The translations under genes were made by a program, and so were the position numbers. Of a DNA stretch of 11,078 nt, positions 7,180-11,078 are shown piece after piece. Within the stretch, counting starts at the first letter, position 1. Every line of letters begins with the position of its first letter. The stretch is from assembly GCA_016180375.1 (NCBI GenBank), contig JACPBJ010000084.1:1-11078 (forward strand), written 5' to 3'. The DNA is from Nitrososphaerota archaeon. GTDB lineage: Archaea; Thermoproteota; Nitrososphaeria; Nitrososphaerales; UBA57. A model generated the notes under the pieces. That model was not told where the DNA came from and searched no databases. It saw nothing but the letters and a program-made list of their open reading frames with translations.

Positions 7180-7463
7180 CTTAATTCGAACTGAATTGCA
7201 GCTTCGCGATCCTGCATCTTTACGAATTCAGCAACCGCCTTCTTTTCCTGCTCTGTAAGTTTTCTATATTTCTGTGCTGTTATTGTTTCCCCTTCTTTGA
7301 TTACTCCTAGATATTTGCCTGCAACAAAGTAAGTATGCGAATTAGGAACTCTCCATACGGTAGCGACATCGGTTGGAGATATTGAAACGTACATGGGGGT
7401 GATGTTGAATTGACTTTTTTTGGCTAAAGGAAGTATGATCACTCCTGTCTCTGATGCAGCCAA
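7176..7463 (-). CDS. Hypothetical protein of 95 residues
   Basis: Family not recognised. The first half looks rich in beta strands (TGVIILPLA, ITPMYVSIS, ATVWRVP, TYFVAGKYLGVI), and the second half is a charged helical segment (KLTEQEKKAVAEFVKMQDREAA). There is no signal peptide or membrane segment. The start is TTG at 7463, the first possible start after an upstream TAA in frame; a TATA-like TTATTTTTG at 7495-7487 would put transcription within a few bases of it, i.e. a leaderless message. The stop overlaps the metallopeptidase gene by 4 bases tail to tail. It lies downstream of the rhodanese on the same strand but probably has its own promoter. Confidence 0.6.
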   Translation of the reverse strand: MAASETGVIILPLAKKSQFNITPMYVSISPTDVATVWRVPNSHTYFVAGKYLGVIKEGETITAQKYRKLTEQEKKAVAEFVKMQDREAAIQFELS

Positions 7464-7486
7464 TAGCCTCTTTCCCGATTATGGTC

Positions 7487-7495
7487 AAAAATAAG
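7487..7495 (-). promoter_or_regulatory. TATA-like element of the 95-residue gene
   Basis: The minus strand reads TTATTTTTG, about 26 bases before the TTG start at 7463. Its T-run also lies about 27 bases after the rhodanese stop, so it could equally serve as an oligo-T terminator for that operon. Confidence 0.3.
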
Positions 7496-7521
7496 CTTTA
7501 GAGATGCCCTCTGAACAAAGG

Positions 7522-8354
7522 CTAAGGTTCTACGGGCAGTTCAGGCTTGCTGCCCCACTCTGCAAAAGAGCGATCATAAATTCTCACATTGGAATATCCA
7601 GATAAGCGAAGTGCAATGAAAGTGTGGGAAGCTCTTTCTCCAACATGACAATAGCACACAATCTCCTTATCCTTTGAAATTCCCCTACTCTCAAAGAGTC
7701 TTGCAAGTTCCTGCTTCTCTTTGAAGATCTTTTCGTCTCCTACCCCTTCATGCCATGGCAGATTGATACTGCCTGGTATCCTTCCCGCGCGTGGGCCGGA
7801 TACCACTAACCCTTCAAATTCCTCGGGATTTCTTGTGTCAACAAGTATTGCGTCCGGCTTGCCTATCTTGGATGCTATGTAATCCGAGGTAACCCTGAAA
7901 TCTTTGAAGTGGTTTATTGCAACGAATTTCGCAATCACAGGTTTAGGAACATCTCTTGTAGTTGGATAGCCTCTAGCCTTCCAGATACTGAAAGGGATGT
8001 CAAGGAGCCTTACTTTCGCTCCATAAAGCTCCAGAGTCCAGAAGAGCCTTGTTGCAGACGCTCCTCCTCTATCGCCATAAATCACTACAGTTGTGTCATT
8101 GCTTACACCTTTCTCCGATAGCAACTGCTCGATGCTCTCTTTTGATGCAACATCCATATACGGCCTGCTCGGGTCGAAGTCTACTATTCTTTCATACCTT
8201 ATCAGAACGGCATTCGGAATATGACCTGTCGAATACTCCAAAGGGCTCCTCATGTCGAATATTCGCACTTTGGGCTCCTCATGTCGAATATTCGCACTTT
8301 TGCATCGTTCAAATGCTGGAGAAGCCATTCCGCACCTGCAAGAATCTCATCCAT
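7522..8354 (-). pseudogene. Two-domain rhodanese (thiosulfate/3-mercaptopyruvate sulfurtransferase) interrupted by a 29-bp duplication
   Basis: Sulfurtransferase that takes a sulfane sulfur onto a cysteine as a persulfide and hands it to an acceptor. Two rhodanese domains are seen: the first (VRIFDMRSPLEYSTGHIP to VVIYGDRGGASATRLFW) has Gly where the catalytic Cys would be, as in other tandem rhodaneses. The second has IVCYCHVGERASHTF with the active loop Cys-His-Val-Gly-Glu-Arg (Cys at about residue 226). The natural start is ATG 8354, overlapping the tusA stop as TGATG with GAGAGGAG upstream; it reads MDEILAGAEWLLQHLNDAKV. An exact 29-bp tandem repeat then throws this frame into a TGA, while the second copy continues in the catalytic frame. 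Removing one copy gives a clean 267-residue protein. The ATG at 8328 gives an open frame, but only by reading the first copy out of frame. Coupling to tusA suggests TusA is its sulfur acceptor. Confidence 0.88.
8243..8300. repeat. Exact 29-bp tandem duplication, two copies
   Basis: Bases 8243-8271 and 8272-8300 are identical and directly adjacent (plus strand begins GGGCTCCTCATGTCG). The flanking bases differ, so the unit is exactly 29. It lies inside the rhodanese coding region at the residues VRIFDMRSP. Because 29 is not a multiple of three it shifts the frame; one or four copies would be in frame. Confidence 0.97.
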
Positions 8355-8593
8355 CAAACTCCTCTCTTGACGTAGAACTTCATCACGCCATTCTCTTCCT
8401 GCATCGAAAGGAGCTGGTGACCTGCCCTCCTAGCCCAAGCAGAAATGTCTTCTTTTGCAGCAGGATCAGTGGCGAGTATCTCCAATACGCTCCCTACTCC
8501 TACCTGCGATATCGTCTGCTTTGCCTTCAACACAGGAATAGGGCACAGAACGCCTCTTGCGTCGAGCGTCTTCGCTACGTTACTGGATCTCAT
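8354..8593 (-). CDS. tusA: TusA/SirA-family sulfur carrier protein, first copy
   Basis: A 79-residue sulfur-relay protein of the TusA family, which carries a persulfide on one cysteine and passes it to biosynthetic or oxidising enzymes. The signature CPxP is present as LCPIPVLKAKQTI with Cys17 as the carrier residue, after the usual LDARG. DPAAKEDISAWARRAGH and the closing strand MKFYVKRG complete the two-layer fold, at the normal family length. The ATG at 8593 is close behind a predicted transcription start, and a 15-bp operator-like repeat lies at 8603-8617. Its stop overlaps the rhodanese ATG by one base (TGATG), so the two are one operon and probable partners. It is clearly different in sequence from the second TusA at 10105, so they are paralogues rather than a recent duplication. 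Confidence 0.93.
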   Translation of the reverse strand: MRSSNVAKTLDARGVLCPIPVLKAKQTISQVGVGSVLEILATDPAAKEDISAWARRAGHQLLSMQEENGVMKFYVKRGV

Positions 8594-8602
8594 CTAGTGT
8601 TT

Positions 8603-8617
8603 TAAAACGCCGTTATA
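8603..8617. promoter_or_regulatory. Operator-like inverted repeat in the tusA / SelD-like divergent promoter
   Basis: The minus strand reads TATAACGGCGTTTTA, identical at 14 of 15 positions to the perfect inverted repeat at 10361-10375 before the sulfite reductase. It lies between the TATA element (8620-8629) and the tusA start, where a bound protein would block that transcription unit. For the SelD-like gene it sits just upstream of the TATA element, a position from which it could repress or activate. Confidence 0.65.
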
Positions 8618-8619
8618 CC

Positions 8620-8629
8620 TAAATACTTA
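8620..8629. promoter_or_regulatory. Shared divergent TATA element (tusA / SelD-like)
   Basis: The plus strand reads TAAATACTTA and the minus strand TAAGTATTTA, both TATA-like. The minus direction predicts transcription starting near 8599, just before the ATG at 8593. The plus direction predicts a start near 8649, about 10 bases before the ATG at 8659. This favours 8659 over the TTG at 8635 as the start of the SelD-like protein. Confidence 0.5.
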
Positions 8630-8658
8630 TTGTTTTGCTCGTACAAAGCGTTCCTCAA

Positions 8659-10104
8659 ATGGCAAATGCGATTAGCGTAGCGGATCAGTTCTGGGACAGA
8701 GTTGCCAGATATAGAGAGATGGGCATGGATCCTCTGCGTTGGGTCGCTGGATGCGCCGTCAAAGTCGATCTTACCACCGTAGTCTATCCAGCATTAAGAA
8801 GGCTAAGACCCACGCTCAAAGAGTTTGGGGTTACGATAGGGCATAGGGAGGATGCCGATATCTTTCCTCTGAGTGGTGAAGAGCCCATAGTTACAAGGAG
8901 AATTTACAATCCAAAGAACCCTTCTGTCAATTTAGAAGATTTGAAGAGGATTAACCCGAATAGAGCCATTTCCCTTGTCCAAGTTCACCAGAGGAATGCG
9001 GAGAATGACAAGACCTTCGGTGATTGGCTGCTATCAGTATACGGCGCTATCGGTAAGGCTAAGGTTGATTTCTGCGTGGGCAAGGGTCATTCGATAATTA
9101 CTGGGGATCCTGAGGCTGAATTCGCTCTGTTCGACTTTATCTCGCATAAAAATGGAAGGAGCGAAGGCTGGACACTGGCAAACAATGACACGATACAAAT
9201 CATAGATCCAACTGTAGACCCAGGAACGGCAGAGCAGACAGAGGTAGCAATCTGCAATTCTCTCAACGACCTTCTGACGCTTGGCTGCTATGAAGACTTG
9301 AAACTTCTTCCCGTAATAGATGCGCCGAATGCTGAGCTGGAGCACAGGATTCTAGAGCATGCCAGGACATTTGCAAGGAAGCACGATATCGATTTTGTAG
9401 ATGCGGAGTCCCCAAATAGAAAGAAACTTTTGATAGGCGCGACATTCGTTGGCAACATGCGAAAAGAGCCTCCGATAAAGACAGAGACTCTCAAAGCAGG
9501 CATGAAGATACTCGTCAGCAGGCCGTTCGGAGACTTGGCGCCTATCAATGTGTATCTGTCAGCCTTGGCCGATGAAGCCTTCTTGAAGAGCTTGGAAGAG
9601 CAGGGGAGCAGTATTGAGGAGGTGCAGGATGCAAAGAGTGAAGTCATAGCAACTATGCGCCATCCAAACCTGAAGATAGGCAAGATCATCAACGGATACC
9701 TGCCTGATTACGGCGAAGAGTTCGATACCTCAGAGCACATAGCATCGACAGGCGACATCTCTGGCCCCGGAATTCTGATATTCAAGGAACTGGCAGATAA
9801 GGCGAAAGTAGACATAACGCTTGAAAACATACCATTGAGCTATGCTGATTACGTAAAGTTCGCCAGTGAAAACTTCCTTATGGACAATGCTACCGCAGGA
9901 ACAAACGGTGCAGTCGCTGTCATTGGCGAAGAGGGTCTTATCGGTGAAATAGAGGGCAAGTTAAGAAAAGAGGGATATGATCCAAAGATAATCGGTACAA
10001 TTAATGGCAAAGGCAACGGGACAGTCAGGGTTCCAAAGCAGGTCAGAGAAATGATTGCAGCTAATGCCCAACTCGATGAATTCGTGTTAAATGGTGCTTT
10101 GTAG
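8659..10104 (+). CDS. SelD-related (PurM/AIR-synthase fold) putative sulfur-metabolism protein
   Basis: A 481-residue protein related to selenophosphate synthetase. SelD uses ATP and selenide to make selenophosphate, with a Cys (or Sec) and a Lys three residues later near its N-terminus. Here AGCAVKVDL keeps both (Cys32 and Lys35 from ATG 8659), after FWDRVARYREMGMDPLRWV. Later features include IGHREDADIFPL, the glycine-rich ASTGDISGPGILIF and a DNATAGTNGAVAV segment near the C-terminus. It is longer than true SelD (about 350 residues), and I see no sign of selenocysteine machinery. It is followed without a gap by tusA (TAGATG) and lies in a sulfur block, so the substrate may be sulfide or a protein persulfide. 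A phosphorylated sulfur product is my hypothesis. A TTG at 8635 would add 8 residues; the ATG fits the promoter better. Confidence 0.8.
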   Translation: MANAISVADQFWDRVARYREMGMDPLRWVAGCAVKVDLTTVVYPALRRLRPTLKEFGVTIGHREDADIFPLSGEEPIVTRRIYNPKNPSVNLEDLKRINPNRAISLVQVHQRNAENDKTFGDWLLSVYGAIGKAKVDFCVGKGHSIITGDPEAEFALFDFISHKNGRSEGWTLANNDTIQIIDPTVDPGTAEQTEVAICNSLNDLLTLGCYEDLKLLPVIDAPNAELEHRILEHARTFARKHDIDFVDAESPNRKKLLIGATFVGNMRKEPPIKTETLKAGMKILVSRPFGDLAPINVYLSALADEAFLKSLEEQGSSIEEVQDAKSEVIATMRHPNLKIGKIINGYLPDYGEEFDTSEHIASTGDISGPGILIFKELADKAKVDITLENIPLSYADYVKFASENFLMDNATAGTNGAVAVIGEEGLIGEIEGKLRKEGYDPKIIGTINGKGNGTVRVPKQVREMIAANAQLDEFVLNGAL

Positions 10105-10344
10105 ATGACAGAGCAGCAAACCGTGAAGAGGCTTGATGTGACTGGAGAAATCTGCCCATGGCCGGTCATATTAGCAATGAAAGAAGTGAAGAAGATGAAA
10201 TCAGGAGACATTTTGGAGGTTATAACAGATCATATGCCCTCTACATTGAACGTTCCTGCAGCGGCTACCAAGGATGGCCACCAAGTATTAGGCTCAGAGC
10301 GCATAGATGACGGCGTCTACAAGATTTCTATCAGGATAAAGTAA
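10105..10344 (+). CDS. tusA: TusA/SirA-family sulfur carrier protein, second copy
   Basis: A 79-residue TusA-fold protein. The carrier cysteine is Cys17 in the CPxP motif (EICPWPVILAMKEVKKM), and VPAAATKDGHQVLG with the closing strand VYKISIRIK completes the family pattern. The ATG directly follows the stop of the SelD-like gene (TAGATG), so the two are co-translated and their products probably work together: TusA as persulfide donor or acceptor for the SelD-like enzyme. The Trp inside CPWP differs from the Ile in the first copy (CPIP), pointing to a different partner. The next gene starts 44 bases downstream from its own promoter. The family is sure; the direction of sulfur flow is not known. 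Confidence 0.93.
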   Translation: MTEQQTVKRLDVTGEICPWPVILAMKEVKKMKSGDILEVITDHMPSTLNVPAAATKDGHQVLGSERIDDGVYKISIRIK

Positions 10345-10352
10345 AGTTCTGA

Positions 10353-10363
10353 AAATTTAATAT
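10353..10363 (+). promoter_or_regulatory. TATA box of the sulfite/nitrite reductase gene
   Basis: The sequence AAATTTAATAT is a good archaeal TATA element. A transcription start 25-28 bases on would fall at about 10385-10389, i.e. at or next to the TTG start at 10389, predicting a leaderless message. The operator-like repeats begin at its 3' edge. Confidence 0.55.
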
Positions 10364-10375
10364 AACGGCGTTATA
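10361..10375. promoter_or_regulatory. Perfect 15-bp inverted repeat, operator-like
   Basis: TATAACG-G-CGTTATA: two perfect 7-base arms with a one-base centre, between the TATA box and the start codon of the reductase. A near copy (14 of 15) lies at 8603-8617. Placement after the TATA box is typical of archaeal repressor sites. Confidence 0.7.
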
Positions 10376-10388
10376 ACAACTGTTATAA
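10371..10388. promoter_or_regulatory. Second inverted repeat, overlapping the first
   Basis: TTATAACA-AC-TGTTATAA: perfect 8-base arms around a two-base centre, ending right before the TTG start codon. It shares the right arm of the repeat at 10361-10375, so the promoter carries an array of GTTATA/TATAAC half-sites over 28 bases. This could allow cooperative binding of two regulator dimers and tighter control than at the 8603 site. Confidence 0.6.
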
Positions 10389-11078
10389 TTGCCCGAAATC
10401 AAGCCGAACCTCAAGACAAAGTTCGAGGACTTTTCTGCTGCTGAGAAGGGGAAGTTAAGCATTCAGGGCTTCACATTAACGATAAAATCGATAGAGCATC
10501 CTGCCAATTTACATCATCAGCTAAGAGATCCAAGCTTCGAGGAGATCTCTGAAGTTGCCGAGGGCATTGCGAAGTCGTGCGGAATTTACCTTGAATTTGA
10601 TCGAGCAAAGACTGGTGAGGAAAAAGACTGGATTTACATGATTAGGATTAGCATACCGGGAGGAGGCCCTATCACAAAAAAGCAGTGGGAGATTCTTGAT
10701 GATGTTACTGACAGATACTGCATCTCTGACAGGTATACAGGAGTCGCAAAGCCATCATTAAGGATAACAACTAGGCAGAATATACAGCTGCACTGGGTCA
10801 GGAAGCAGAATGTTGTCGATGCAATACAGACAATTGCAAAATCGGGCTTCTACCCTATCAACGGTTGCGGTGATAATACAAGAAATGTCATGGCATGCCC
10901 ATTGTCCCAATTTTCTGGCATATATGATGCAAATGCTTGGGCTCGTAAAGTTGGAAAGTATTTTGCCCTACCAACCGCTTCCTACATAGAGATCTTTGAG
11001 ATTGATCCAAAATACATGAGGGAATTAAACGAAAGGAAGCCTGAAGAGAGATTTGATTACGGGCCAAATCTGCTAAAT
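10389..11078 (+). CDS. Ferredoxin-type sulfite/nitrite reductase, N-terminal part (cut by window edge)
   Basis: The frame is open for 230 codons from TTG 10389 to the edge. It matches the N-terminal half of siroheme reductases, which reduce sulfite to sulfide (or nitrite to ammonia) with six electrons. Key features are RITTRQNIQLHWV from about residue 125 (the ferredoxin-like domain motif TTRQNIQ) and NGCGDNTRNVMACP at 158-171 (usual NGCGD..RNV..CP pattern, part of the siroheme pocket). The Cys residues that hold the 4Fe-4S cluster and siroheme would lie beyond the window. TTG is chosen because it is the first start in frame after the promoter and sits where a leaderless message should begin. 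Neighbouring tusA and SelD-like genes and the shared operator favour sulfite as substrate. Nitrite cannot be excluded from this half. Confidence 0.87.
   Translation, partial: MPEIKPNLKTKFEDFSAAEKGKLSIQGFTLTIKSIEHPANLHHQLRDPSFEEISEVAEGIAKSCGIYLEFDRAKTGEEKDWIYMIRISIPGGGPITKKQWEILDDVTDRYCISDRYTGVAKPSLRITTRQNIQLHWVRKQNVVDAIQTIAKSGFYPINGCGDNTRNVMACPLSQFSGIYDANAWARKVGKYFALPTASYIEIFEIDPKYMRELNERKPEERFDYGPNLLN

Noticed and set aside
8243..8300. Possible CRISPR repeat pair (29 bp)
   Set aside because: The copies are directly adjacent with no spacer, only two exist, and they encode rhodanese residues.
7522..8328. Rhodanese starting at ATG 8328 as a normal intact gene
   Set aside because: The first 19 residues of that frame come from reading MDEILAGAEWLL... 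and the first repeat copy out of frame; the coupled ATG at 8354 is the natural start.
8049..8605. Plus-strand open frames across the rhodanese/tusA region
   Set aside because: They are antisense to recognised rhodanese and TusA domains and rich in Ser, Cys and His of the shadow type.
9034..9692. Open frames antisense to the SelD-like gene
   Set aside because: They lie wholly within a well-supported coding region and show no domain or start signals of their own.
8659..10104. True selenophosphate synthetase and a selenium-use locus
   Set aside because: Length and the Cys-region context differ from SelD, and no selenocysteine codon context, SelA, SelB or selenouridine synthase is in the window.
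10361..10388. SurR-type (GTTnnnAAC) sulfur-regulator sites
   Set aside because: The half-sites here form GTTATAAC (two-base spacing) and AACGGCGTT (opposite order), so the known SurR pattern is not matched; the regulator is left unnamed.

Overview
The window reads as archaeal DNA of moderate G+C. The signs are an archaeal-type type IA topoisomerase, a RadB/RecA-like ATPase, a SWIM zinc-finger protein, ribosome-binding sites of the GTGAT/GGTGAT type, A/T-rich TATA boxes about 25 bases before start codons, and several TTG starts with little or no leader. The gene set would suit the Nitrososphaerota/Thermoproteota side of the Archaea, but no gene here fixes the phylum. No rRNA, tRNA, CRISPR array or insertion sequence was seen.

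Left part (1-5312), DNA-handling genes. A partial gene runs off the left edge. Next is a divergent pair: a RuvC/YqgF-like nuclease-fold protein (minus) and a RadB-like ATPase (plus, frame broken at its Walker A motif). A minus-strand operon then holds topA, a small zinc-finger protein and a three-helix membrane protein. A metallophosphoesterase (minus) and a SWIM-domain protein (plus) are divergent from one TATA region.

Middle (5271-7463). A CPA2-type Na+/H+ antiporter is split by one extra T. A small HEIAH zinc metallopeptidase-like gene is split by one or two single-base frame breaks. A 95-residue protein of unknown function follows.

Right part (7522-11078), a sulfur block. A minus-strand tusA is translationally coupled (TGATG) to a two-domain rhodanese, which is knocked out of frame by an exact 29-bp tandem duplication. 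Divergent from it, a SelD-related (PurM-fold) protein is followed directly by a second tusA, and then by the start of a ferredoxin-type sulfite/nitrite reductase. A 15-bp inverted repeat (TATAACGGCGTTATA) lies in the reductase promoter and recurs with 14 of 15 bases in the tusA/SelD-like divergent promoter, so one regulator probably controls the whole block. The likely theme is sulfite reduction to sulfide plus persulfide relay (rhodanese, TusA). The SelD-like protein may make a phosphorylated or activated sulfur species; that last step is a hypothesis.

Several genes are broken by tiny lesions while their neighbours are intact. This is either real gene decay or consensus errors in a draft/metagenomic sequence, and it should be settled before any functional reading of the broken genes.
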